Shown here: positions 21,968 to 30,875 of the stretch, one piece after another
Position numbering within the stretch: position 1 is the first letter of the stretch
Layout: each line of letters starts with the position of its first letter
DNA from: CAWIMX01 sp963792785
GTDB taxonomy: Bacteria > Acidobacteriota > Vicinamibacteria > Vicinamibacterales > CAVVIG01
Reading direction: 5' to 3'
Length of the DNA: 64,000 nucleotides
Assembly: GCA_963792785.1 (NCBI GenBank)
Contig: CAWBXO010000001.1
Location: 62,001-126,000 of the forward strand
Notes under the pieces: generated by a model
The model's input: only the letters and a program-made list of their open reading frames with translations
The model's database searches: none
What the model was told of the DNA's origin: nothing
Made by a program: the position numbers and the translations under genes

Positions 21968-23929
21968 GTGGCACGCATCGTGGATAAGAGCACGCACGTG
22001 CTGCCGCCATTCCCCAGCCTGGCGCGACCGTGGAGCCGGGTCGGGCTGGCGTTCGCGATTCTCACGTGCGCCGTCTCGCCCCTCGCCGCGCAGAAATCCG
22101 CCGACGGCAACCAGATCGTCGTTCACTCGCTCCACATCCGCGGCGTGCACGCCTTCCCGGAGTCGCGCCTCGAAGAGGTGATCGCCACCGCCGCCCGCGG
22201 CTTCTGGCCGTGGTCCAAGCCGCGCTACTTCGATCGGTCCGTGTTCGACGCGGATCTCGATCGGATCACGAGCTTCTATGCCGATCAGGGCTATCCCGAT
22301 GCGCGCATCAGGTCGGTCGACGTGAAGATCAGCGACGATCAGCGGTCGGTCGATCTCGCCATCATCGTCGACGAGGGCGATCCGATTCGCGTGGCGTCGA
22401 TGGCGTTCACCGGTTTCGGGGACGCCCTGCCGAACGGCACCGATGAGCTCGCGAGGCGGCTGCCGCTTCACCCGGGCGACGTGGTGACCGTGACGGCCGT
22501 GGCCGAGACGCGGAATCAGGTGTTGCGCGAGTTGCGGAACAACGGCTATCCGCATGCGGCGGCGAGCGTCGACCGCGAACCGGCCGGCGAGAAGCGCGAG
22601 CGGTTGACCGTCGCGGCCGAGCCCGGGGCCTCCGCGCAGTTCGGCGCCGTCGCCATCCAGGGCAACACGAGCGTGGGCGACCGCGTGATCGACCGCGTGC
22701 TGGCGGTCAAGCCGGGGGAGCGGTTCAGCCTCGCCGCCATCCAGCAGACGCAGCGGCGCCTTTACAACCTCGATCTGTTTCAGTTCGCGACCGTCGACCC
22801 GCAGCTGGACGGGCCCGACCCGTCCACGGTGCCGGTGCGCGTGTCCGTCGTCGAGGCGAAGCACCGCCGTGTGGAGCTCAGCGGCGGGTGGGGGACCGAG
22901 GAGCACCTGCGTGGCGACCTGAGCTGGAGCCACGTGAATTTTCTCGGGGGCGCGAGGACGGCGACGTTCGAGGGCAAGTGGTCGTCGCTCGACCGCGGCG
23001 TGCGCACGTCGTTCACCGAGCCGTACGTCTTCCGCCCCGACACCGAGGTCACGTTCAGCGGCCAGGCGTGGTTCGCCGACGAACCGGCCTATCAGCTCGA
23101 CACGCGCGGCGGGCGCATCACGCTCACCAGGCAGTTCTCGAAACCGGACCCCGTCAGCGGCCGAGGCGCGACCACGGCGCTCGCCGGTTCGATCAGCTAC
23201 GACGGCGAGGTCTTCGCGATCTCGACGCCGGCCCTCGACGACCTCGGCTTCCGGGACGAGCTGATTGCGCTCGGGCTCGACCCGCGCACCGGCATCGGCC
23301 GCTCGCACCTGACGGCCCTCTCGCTCGACTTCCGCCGGACCACGACCGCGGACCCGCTCGACAGCCAGCGCGGCTATGTGATCGAGGCGCACCTCGAGAA
23401 GGGCGGCGGGTGGCTGCCCGGCAATTTCGACTACGTCGAGGGCACGGCGGAGGCGCGCGTCTTCCTGCCGGTCGGCGGGCGCATCGTCGTCGCCAACCGG
23501 GCGCGCGTGGGATCGATTCGTTCGCCGGGCGCGCTCGTCGACAACGTGCCGTTCTTCAAGCGCTACTTTCTGGGGGGCGCGACCAGCCTGCGCGGCTGGG
23601 GCCGGTTCGAAGTGGCGCCGCTCAGCGGCTCGGGGCTGCCGCTCGGCGGCCACAGCATGCTCGAAGTGTCTTCCGAGCTGCGACTGCGGGCGTTCGGGAA
23701 TCTCGGTTTCGTGGCCTTCGTGGACGGCGGCAACGCCTGGAGCCAGTCCTGGCACGCGCCGGGCTCGCTGCGCTGGGACGCCGGTCCCGGTCTCCGATAC
23801 CAGACGCCCGTGGGACCGATCCGGGCCGACCTCGCGTTTCAACTGACCCCGATCGACAACCTCCTCGTGAACGGCGAGCCCGAGCCGCGTCACTGGCGCG
23901 TCCAGTTCAGCATCGGGCAGGCGTTCTGA
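21968..23929 (+). CDS. tamA: TamA-like Omp85 outer-membrane translocation protein
   Basis: This 653-residue protein has a signal-like N-terminus (cleavage after PLAA), three POTRA-like repeats (about residues 50-125, 128-205 and 207-280; the third has AIQGNTSVGDRVIDR), and a C-terminal 16-strand barrel with the Omp85 motif GGATSLRGWGR and terminal Phe. TamA works with TamB to insert outer-membrane proteins or move lipids. The GTG at 21968 is the listed start. The stop shares a base with the tamB ATG. Confidence 0.9.
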   Translation: MARIVDKSTHVLPPFPSLARPWSRVGLAFAILTCAVSPLAAQKSADGNQIVVHSLHIRGVHAFPESRLEEVIATAARGFWPWSKPRYFDRSVFDADLDRITSFYADQGYPDARIRSVDVKISDDQRSVDLAIIVDEGDPIRVASMAFTGFGDALPNGTDELARRLPLHPGDVVTVTAVAETRNQVLRELRNNGYPHAAASVDREPAGEKRERLTVAAEPGASAQFGAVAIQGNTSVGDRVIDRVLAVKPGERFSLAAIQQTQRRLYNLDLFQFATVDPQLDGPDPSTVPVRVSVVEAKHRRVELSGGWGTEEHLRGDLSWSHVNFLGGARTATFEGKWSSLDRGVRTSFTEPYVFRPDTEVTFSGQAWFADEPAYQLDTRGGRITLTRQFSKPDPVSGRGATTALAGSISYDGEVFAISTPALDDLGFRDELIALGLDPRTGIGRSHLTALSLDFRRTTTADPLDSQRGYVIEAHLEKGGGWLPGNFDYVEGTAEARVFLPVGGRIVVANRARVGSIRSPGALVDNVPFFKRYFLGGATSLRGWGRFEVAPLSGSGLPLGGHSMLEVSSELRLRAFGNLGFVAFVDGGNAWSQSWHAPGSLRWDAGPGLRYQTPVGPIRADLAFQLTPIDNLLVNGEPEPRHWRVQFSIGQAF

Positions 23930-26900
23930 TGAGGGCGCTGAAGCGGATCGGGAAAGTCGTGCTGACGGCGCTGCTGGTCCTGGTGATGACGGCCCTCATC
24001 GCGATCGACACGCCGTGGTTCCACGCCTGGGTCAGGGGCAAGGCCGAGCAGGCCGCCAACGGCGTGCTGCGCGGCGAGCTGTCCATCGGCCGCCTGAGCG
24101 GCAATCTCCTGACCGGCGTCGACCTCGAGCACGTGGTGCTGCGCGGCGAGAGCGGCCCCGTGTTCGCCGCAGACCGGGTGACCGTCGACTATTCATTGTT
24201 CGACCTGATCGGCAATCGCATCGCCCTGAGCGACGTGCGGATCGTGCACGCCGAGATCTCCCTCATCGAGACGCCCGCGGGCTGGAACGTCGCCTCGCTC
24301 CTCACACCCCGCGCGCCCGGCGCCGGGCCGAGCACGCGCAGCTTCGCCATCGACGATCTCGAGATCGTGGACGGCCGGATCTCGATCGCGCCCCTCCACC
24401 AGGACGCCGGGGGCGCGCGCATTCCGCGGACTCTCGCGTCGATCGAGGGCCGCGTGGGATTCTCCTACGCGCCCGGCGGCCTGTCGCTCTCCGCGAACCA
24501 CCTGGCGTTCGAGGCGCGGAATCCGTCGCTGACGGTTCGCAACCTCTCGGGCGCTCTCGCGCGGACCGCCGAGGGCTGGACCTTCGACGGCCTCACGGTC
24601 GAGACGGCAGCCAGCCGCATTCGCGCGGACGGCCGCTACAGCCCCGGTGAAAACCCGGCGAGCGTCGATCTGCGGATCGACACGGACCCGGTCAGCTTCG
24701 CCGAGCTGTCCGGCGTGGTTCCCGCGCTCGGCCGGTACGCGCTCTCGCCCGTCATTCATGCCGACCTGCACGGGCCCGTGGGCGCGATCGACACCCATCT
24801 CCAGGTCGCGGATCCGGCCGCCGGCCGCGTCGACGCGCGCCTCGTGCTGGACGTCGACGGGCCGGCGCAGGGCGTGCGCGGCTCGGCGACCACCACGGGG
24901 CTCGACGCCGCGCCCATCCTCGGCGAAGACCGCTGGAAGACTGCGCTGACGACGACGATCGACGTCGATCTGCGGACGACCGACGGGTGGACCGTGCACG
25001 CGCTCTCGGGCGATGTGACGATCGCCGGCGCCGCGGTCGACGCGCTGGGGTATCACGCCGACCATCTGCGGGTCGCCGGCACCCTCGACGCCGGCACGCT
25101 GAAGGCGGAGGCGGCGCTGAGCGCCTACGGCGCGAGCGCGGCCGCGAACACGACGGTCGATCTCGTGGCGGAGCCGCCGACCTACGCCGCGACGGGCCGT
25201 GTGCGCGGCCTGAACCTGCGCGCGCTGCCGGCGCGGCTCGGCGCGCCTCGGCTCGACTCGCGCGTCAACGGCCGGTACTCGGTCGACGGCGACGGGCCGC
25301 GGGTGCGCGGGACGTTCGACTTCGACGGCAGCACGATCGAGGGCGCCGAGGTCGGCGCGGGCGCCTCGTCCCAATTCGCGCTCGGCGGCGATCCGCCCAC
25401 CTATGCGTTCGACGGGAACGTCACCCACGTCGATCTCGAGCGGATCGGCCGGGCGATGCGCCTCACGGCCCTCGCCGATCCGCGGCTCGCGAGCGACCTC
25501 ACCGGGCACGTCGCGGTCGAGGGCAGCGGCACCGCGGGCGCGTCGCTGCAATTGCAGGCGCGTGGCCAGCTCGCGTCGTCCCGCGTCCTCGGCGCGGACG
25601 TGCCGTCGCTCGCGTTCACGGCCGATCTGGCCGACAACCGCCTGCAGCTCACCGCGAACGGCGAGGTCCGCGGGCTCGATCTCGGACGCGCCGCCGCCGA
25701 CCGCGTCACCGGCCGCGTCAACGCCACCTTCGACGTGTCGGGCGCCATGGCCCCGATCGACGATCCCTTCCACGCCGATGCCATCACGGCCGGGGGGCGG
25801 CTCACGCTGCGGGATTCGACGGTCGACGACGTTGCTGTCGATCACGCGGAGCTCGACGCCACGTACGCCGACCGGGTCGCCGACGTGCGGACGCTCGACG
25901 TGGAGGGGCCGACCGTGACGCTGAAGGCGTCGGGGGCCCTGTCCCTCGCCGAAAGGCGCGCGTCGGCGCTCGACTATACGGCCGACCTGGCCGATCTCGA
26001 CGTGCTGAGCCGTCTCGTCGGACAACGGCTGACTGGATCGGCGCACGTCGAGGGCCGGGTCACCGGCGACCGCCGCCGCCTCGCGGCCAAGGGACCCGTG
26101 CGCCTGACCCGGTTCGTATACGAGGACGTGGTGAACACTCTCACCGCCGAGGGGCAGTACGAGATCGCGGTTCCGGATCTCGATCCCTCGAGGATGTCGG
26201 TCCATGCGGCGGTCGATTCGACGCTGCTCACGCTCGAGGGGCGCGCGCTGACCAGCGCGTCGGCAACGGTCGACTATACGCGCCCGGACCTGACGTTCGA
26301 CGCGACGCTGCGCGACGGCGCGCGCACGGCCAGGGCGGCCGGGCGGGCCGTGCTGGAGACCGGGCGCCAGCAGGTTCACGTCGATCGTCTCTCTCTCGGG
26401 ACGCCGACGGTGACCTGGTCGAACCCATCAGGCCAGGCGATCGACGTGGACTACGGCGGCGGCGTCGTGACGCTCCACAAGGTGACGCTGGCGGCCGGTA
26501 TGCAGCGGCTGCTGGCCGACGGCGCGCTGGCCGTGGGGGACGGCCGCCAGGGGCGCCTCTCGGTCGAACTCGAGAACGTCGATCTGGCCGAGCTGAGCGA
26601 ACTGCTGCTGCTCGACCGCCGCTTGAAGGGCCGGCTCGACGCCACCGCGATGGTGACGGGCGGTCCGGCCACGCGCCAGGTCACCGGCAACGCGAAGGTG
26701 CAGAACGGCGCGGTGGATGAGTTTGCGTTTGATTCGCTGAACGCGGCGGTCCACTACACGCCCCCGCGCGCGCAGATCGACGCGACCCTCGTGCAGCGGC
26801 CGGGCTCGACGCTGCAGATCACCGGCGGAGTGCCGATCGGCGGCGATGGCGCGCTCGACCTCCACGTCAGCAGCACGCCCATCGATCTCGCGGTCCTGCG

Positions 26901-28210
26901 CGCGGCCACCACCGCGCTCCAGGACGTCACCGGCAGCCTCGAGATCAACGCGGATGTCGCCGGCACCCTCAATGCACCCGCGGTGACCGGGGATGTCCGG
27001 ATCGTCGACGGGGCGTTCGGCGTGGCGGCCACCGGCGTGAACTACCGCGACCTGCAGGCGGTCGTGCGCTTCGCCGGCGATAGCGCGACGGTGGAGCAGC
27101 TGCACATTCTCGATCACGGAGGCCATCCGCTGACCGTGACCGGTCGGTTCGGCGTCGAGGGCCGGAGCATCGGCGATATCACGGTGAAGGCCGAGGGCCA
27201 GGGCTTCCACGTGCTTGACAACGAGTTCGGCGACGTCGCCCTCGATACCGGCCTGACGCTCGACGGCACGCTCGGCTCGCCGCACGTCAGCGGGACCCTC
27301 CGCGTCGACTCGGGGCGCATTGAGGTGGCCACGCTGCTCGCGCGCGTGACGGCCAATCCGTACGACACGCGGCCCGCCTCGCGAGCGGATGCGCCGCCGC
27401 AGGCCGGACCGTACGCGAACCTCGCGATGGATCTGGCCATCCAGGTGCCGGACGACCTCGTGCTGCGCGGGAATGGGATCGCGGCCGCCGGCGGCCCCTC
27501 CCTCGGCGATCTCAACGCCACCGTCGGCGGGACGGTCCGCCTCGTGAAGGACCCGCGCGGCCAGCTGCGCGTGCTCGGGACGGTGAACACGGTCCGCGGC
27601 ACCTACCAGTTCCAGGGGCGGCAGCTCAACGTGGTTCGCAACGGGACGATCACCTTTCGGGGCGGCGAGACCATCGACCCGGCGCTCGACGTGACGACCG
27701 AGCGGGAGGTGTCCGGCGTGCTCGTCCGCGTGACGATCCAGGGCACGGCCCGCGAGCCGAGCCTCACGCTCACGAGCGATCCGCCCATGGGCGAGACCGA
27801 CATCCTCTCGCTGCTGGTGTTCAACCAGCCTGCGAATCAGCTCGGCGCCGGCCAGCGGGCGTCGCTCGGCGACCGCGCGGCCGCGCTCGCGAGCGCCGCC
27901 GTGATTGGCGCGATCTCGCAGTCGCTCGAGCAGGCGCTCAACCTCACGGTGTTCGAACTGCAGACCGTCTCGGAAGCCGGTGGGGCGCCGATGGTCACGA
28001 TCGGGAAACAGGTCACCGAGCGCCTGTTCATCCGCCTGCGGCAGCTCTTCGGCGCGCAGCAGGTCAGCCGGCTCATGCTGGAGTACGAGCTGAACAGGTT
28101 TCTCCGCCTTCAGGGTGAGGTGTCCGACGGCCAGGCTCTGGCGAACCGATCGCTGACCCGGCGCGTCGAGCGCGGCGGCCTCGATCTCGTGCTCTTCCTG
28201 CGGGTACTAG
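23929..28210 (+). CDS. tamB: TamB-like translocation/lipid-transport protein (DUF490), apparent frameshift at the very end
   Basis: This is a huge protein of about 1426 residues: one N-terminal helix (VVLTALLVLVMTALIAI), a long beta-taco repeat region spanning the periplasm, and a C-terminal DUF490 domain (RGTYQFQGRQLNVVRNGTITF, DPPMGETDILSLLVF). As read, the frame continues past VLFLR to a stop at 28344 with an unrelated arginine-rich tail. Removing one G at 28202-28204 gives VLFLRY followed by TAG at 28208, the usual aromatic ending of the family. A promoter-like site and the next gene then fall outside the coding region, so I placed the end at 28210. Confidence 0.88.
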
Positions 28211-28226
28211 CGCGGGCCCCGGGAGA

Positions 28227-28240
28227 GGCACAGCTCTTGC
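28227..28240 (+). promoter_or_regulatory. Sigma-54-like promoter, exact core match
   Basis: GGCAC-agctc-TTGC with GG-N10-GC spacing, 26 bases before the ATG of the gene at 28266 and directly after the proposed true stop of tamB. Confidence 0.6.
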
Positions 28241-28265
28241 TCCTGCCTCGGCAAAGGAGAGGCCT

Positions 28266-28523
28266 ATGTTCACGTCGTCCCGAATCGATCAGGCATTGTT
28301 CGACCTCCGGGGACTGTTTCTGGAGCACCCCGATGTGCCGCTGACCGCGGATGAGGTGCGCTGCCGTTCGGGAATCGACGAGAGCACCTGCAACGCGCTG
28401 CTCTGGGCGCTCGAGAATTCGCGGTTTCTCGCCCGGTCCCACGCTGGTCGCTTCCAGCTGCGCGCGGACCCTTCGGGCGTCGACCGCGCCAGCCTGTGCC
28501 TGGAAGCGTCTGCCGCCCGGTGA
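28266..28523 (+). CDS. Winged-helix-like mini-protein, conserved hypothetical (paralogue of 45737-46018)
   Basis: This 85-residue protein has GGAGAGG before its ATG. The central part looks like a helix-turn-helix followed by a beta wing (LTADEVRCRSGIDESTCNALL, then ALENSRFLARSHAGRFQL). It aligns with the protein at 45737-46018 over about 60 residues, sharing the xTCxxxLxxLxxxRFLxxxxxGxF pattern. A DNA-binding or adaptor role is inference; no partner is known. Confidence 0.7.
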   Translation: MFTSSRIDQALFDLRGLFLEHPDVPLTADEVRCRSGIDESTCNALLWALENSRFLARSHAGRFQLRADPSGVDRASLCLEASAAR

Positions 28524-28632
28524 TCCGGTCGCGGACGGGCACCTGGGCAAAACGGCCGCGAACGGCAAAGCTTACCGGTCAATTTGTTCAGGTCTCCCGC
28601 CGCGCCAAGGGTTTCCGCGCGAATCGCGTGGC

Positions 28633-28646
28633 GGCACATCCATTGC
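28633..28646 (+). promoter_or_regulatory. Sigma-54-like promoter, exact core match
   Basis: GGCAC-atcca-TTGC followed by TT, with correct GG-N10-GC spacing, 51 bases before the KGG-protein start at 28697. Confidence 0.6.
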
Positions 28647-28696
28647 TTTCCTCTGCCGCATAGACACCCGGCGAACGGGAAGAAGGAGGATAGGAC

Positions 28697-28963
28697 GTGT
28701 CAATGCAGGATCGCGGCTTCGCATCGATGGACCGTGACAGACAGCGCGAGATTGCCCGGCGGGGCGGGAAGGCCGCGCACGCCAAAGGGCGCGCGCACGA
28801 ATGGACGAGGGAGGAGGCGCGGGAGGCCGGCCGCAAGGGTGGCGTGGCGAGCCAGCGCGCGAAACGCCAGGACGACACCCAGCAGGCGCCGTGGCAGGCC
28901 GGCCTCATGTCCGCCGAACCCCTTCCCATTCCGAACGACCCGACCGGCTCGCAGCACTTCTAG
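28697..28963 (+). CDS. KGG-repeat stress protein (YciG-like)
   Basis: This 88-residue hydrophilic protein has two KGG-type repeats (REIARRGGKAAHAKG and REAGRKGGVASQRAKR), as in YciG/GsiB-like general-stress proteins. The function may be desiccation or heat protection. The GTG at 28697 is favoured because AGGAGG lies 7 bases upstream; an ATG follows two codons later. Confidence 0.85.
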   Translation: MSMQDRGFASMDRDRQREIARRGGKAAHAKGRAHEWTREEAREAGRKGGVASQRAKRQDDTQQAPWQAGLMSAEPLPIPNDPTGSQHF

Positions 28964-28972
28964 ACGCAGGGT

Positions 28973-29010
28973 GCCAGACGCTCCGTCCGATGATCGACGG
29001 AGCGTCTGGC
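28973..29010. terminator. Strong hairpin after KGG gene
   Basis: A perfect 15-bp inverted repeat (arms GCCAGACGCTCCGTC and its complement, 8-base loop) starts 10 bases after the KGG-protein stop. No T-run follows, but position and strength suit a transcription end or RNA-stabilising stem. Confidence 0.6.
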
Positions 29011-29043
29011 GCGCCGCACAGACCAGACGGCCGCGGCCCGCCC

Positions 29044-29057
29044 GGCACGCATTGTGC
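29044..29057 (+). promoter_or_regulatory. Sigma-54-like site upstream of DUF1328 gene
   Basis: GGCAC-gcatt-GTGC, one mismatch in the -12 element, GG-N10-GC spacing intact, 26 bases before the ATG at 29084. Confidence 0.5.
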
Positions 29058-29083
29058 GTGCCTGATACCGCAGGAGGGACTCC

Positions 29084-29248
29084 ATGTTGAGTTGGGCCTT
29101 GACGTTCCTGATTGTCGCGTTGCTGGCGGGTGTGTTGGGCTTCGGAGGCGTCGCCGGGACGGCGGCCGGCATCGCGAAGGTGCTGTTCCTGGTCTTCATC
29201 GTGTTGTTCCTGGCGTCGTTGCTGTTCGGCGGCATCAGGCGCGTCTGA
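29084..29248 (+). CDS. DUF1328 (YtjA-type) small membrane protein
   Basis: This 54-residue protein, MLSWALTFLIVALLAGVLGF onward, has two hydrophobic helices separated by GGVAGTAAGIAK and ends GGIRRV. The pattern fits DUF1328 exactly. These proteins are common in stress regulons; the function is unknown. GGAGGG lies 5 bases before the ATG. Confidence 0.9.
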   Translation: MLSWALTFLIVALLAGVLGFGGVAGTAAGIAKVLFLVFIVLFLASLLFGGIRRV

Positions 29249-29272
29249 ACGACGCGAGAAGAGAGAGGCGAG

Positions 29273-29491
29273 ATGAGAGCGATTGCATGGTTCGGCCTCG
29301 CGCTGCTGCTGGCGGGGTTGGTGATGCTGGCGAAGCCCATGTTGTCGTACACCGACAAGGACACGGTGATCGATGCCGGCCCGCTCAAGGTGCAGACCGA
29401 GAACGAGAAGCACGTCCCCATCTCGCCGTTGGCTGGTGGGGCGGCGGTGGCGGCCGGCGTCGCGCTGCTGGCGATGGGGCGGCGGCACTGA
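29273..29491 (+). CDS. Small two-helix membrane protein, conserved hypothetical
   Basis: This 72-residue protein has two membrane helices (residues about 4-20 and 52-69) around a polar loop with TDKDTVIDAGPLKVQTENEK. It begins 24 bases after the DUF1328 stop and is probably in the same transcript. GAGAGGCGAG precedes the ATG. I do not recognise a named family. Confidence 0.65.
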   Translation: MRAIAWFGLALLLAGLVMLAKPMLSYTDKDTVIDAGPLKVQTENEKHVPISPLAGGAAVAAGVALLAMGRRH

Positions 29492-29511
29492 GTAGCACTG
29501 AGTACCAGGAG

Positions 29512-29543
29512 CGCAAGCGCTGCGGCGCGCCGCGGCGCTTGCG
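29512..29543. terminator. Near-perfect 32-base palindrome (terminator-like)
   Basis: CGCAAGCGC-TGCGGCG pairs with its right half over 16 positions with a single T:G wobble. It lies 20 bases after the stop of the small membrane protein gene and upstream of the next promoter-like site. Confidence 0.55.
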
Positions 29544-29605
29544 TACGACGCTCGCCCCGCGCAGCGTCGAATGGTGGTGCGGGGCGCCTGCGAACGCGCG
29601 GGGCG

Positions 29606-29619
29606 GGCACACGGCTTGC
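29606..29619 (+). promoter_or_regulatory. Sigma-54-like promoter, exact core match
   Basis: GGCAC-acggc-TTGC followed by T, GG-N10-GC spacing, 30 bases before the ATG at 29649. Confidence 0.6.
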
Positions 29620-29648
29620 TCGCGAAGCGTTCTTGCGGGAGGTCGCCG

Positions 29649-30530
29649 ATGAGTGGCACGAAGGCGTTGTCGCGTCTCACGGATCAGCCGCGGCTCGACG
29701 CGATTGGAGAGCCGCTCAGTCGCGGGGTTCGCGCGGCCTACGAGGCGGCCGGCTCGGCCGGTCGTCAGGTCAAGAACGCCGTGCACGGCGTGTGGCTCCA
29801 CCATCCCCTCCATCCGGCGTTCACCGATGTGCCGATCGGCGCCTGGTCGACGGCGCTGCTGCTCGACGCGATCGCCGCCGGGACGCATGACGAGGGACTG
29901 CGGCGCGCGGCGGACGTGGCGATCGCCGCGGGCCTGGCCGGGGCGGCCGGAGCGACCGTCACGGGGCTGACCGACTGGTCGGAAACACAGGGGCGGTCAC
30001 GCCGGGCGGGTCTCGTGCACGGCCTGCTGAACCTCGCGGCCACGGCCGTGTACGCGACGGCCTGGATCCTCCGGAAGCGCGGCGCCCGCACGAGCGGCCA
30101 GTTGTGCACGCTGGCCGGCTACTCCATGGCGCTGGGCGCGGCCTGGCTCGGCGGCGACCTGGTGTTCAGCCAGCGGATCGGCGTCACCCACGCCGTGGAG
30201 GCTGAATTGGAAACCTTCACCGTCGTCGCCAAGAAAACCGACATTCCCACGGGGTCGATGAAACGCATCCACCGCCGCGACCTCGATCTGCTTCTGGTGC
30301 GGCGGCACCGACGGGTGTGCGCGCTCGCGCATGCCTGCACGCACGCCGGCGGTCCGCTGTCCGAGGGCACGCTGAAGGACGGATCGGTCGTCTGTCCGTG
30401 GCACGGTTCAGAGTTCGCGCTCGACGACGGTCATGTCATCAACGGCCCGGCCACCGAGGACCAGCCGTGCCTGAAGGTGCGTGAACGGAACGGACACGTC
30501 GAGGTGAAACAAGCGGCGAGTCGAGGATGA
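29649..30530 (+). CDS. DUF2231 membrane protein fused to Rieske [2Fe-2S] domain
   Basis: This 293-residue protein has an N-terminal DUF2231-type region with about four helices (VWLHHPLHPAFTDVPIGAW, then GLTDWSETQG) and a C-terminal Rieske domain with both ligand boxes, CTHAGG and CPWHGSEF. The Rieske part resembles ferredoxin components of dioxygenases or nitrite reductases. A membrane-bound redox role is likely; partners are unknown. The ATG at 29649 follows GGGAGG and its own sigma-54-like site. Confidence 0.85.
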   Translation: MSGTKALSRLTDQPRLDAIGEPLSRGVRAAYEAAGSAGRQVKNAVHGVWLHHPLHPAFTDVPIGAWSTALLLDAIAAGTHDEGLRRAADVAIAAGLAGAAGATVTGLTDWSETQGRSRRAGLVHGLLNLAATAVYATAWILRKRGARTSGQLCTLAGYSMALGAAWLGGDLVFSQRIGVTHAVEAELETFTVVAKKTDIPTGSMKRIHRRDLDLLLVRRHRRVCALAHACTHAGGPLSEGTLKDGSVVCPWHGSEFALDDGHVINGPATEDQPCLKVRERNGHVEVKQAASRG

Positions 30531-30875
30531 GCGGCGCAGGTTTTTACCGTTTCCCTGCATTGGGCAACGCTGAAGCAGAACGGTGTCAGGCGGCCACGCA
30601 CGTCCTCACGACCGGATGGCCGGAGAAGACCGGCCATTCGGTCCCCTATGCTGGCGCAGGGCGCCGCTCGGGCCTGTCCGCCGGCCGCGGAGAGTTGAGT
30701 GACACCACGCGCAAGACCTGGGTCGCGCTCCTCGTGGCGCCATTCACGCCTTCGCGGTCGGGCTGACGGTCATCGTGATGGCCTTCGGACTGCCCGCGTC
30801 GAGTGTCGCAGGGCAGGACGCCAGCAGAAGAACGAGGAGGAGGCCGCCGTTCAGTCGAGCAGGCAGCCGATTTGC
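30531..30875. other. Intergenic gap between convergent genes, no gene recognised
   Basis: This is 345 bases between the Rieske-fusion stop and the debranching-enzyme stop. Small ORFs here lack ribosome sites and family resemblance. On the minus strand a short hydrophobic stretch ending in a lipobox-like LLLASC can be read but has no start codon. Confidence 0.5.

Noticed and set aside
24193..26379. 728-codon minus-strand ORF inside tamB
   Set aside because: Shadow of tamB; no hydrophobic or domain pattern and no ribosome site.
30700..30875. Small minus-strand lipoprotein fragment (LLLASC-type lipobox)
   Set aside because: No start codon and no ribosome site; too short to support.
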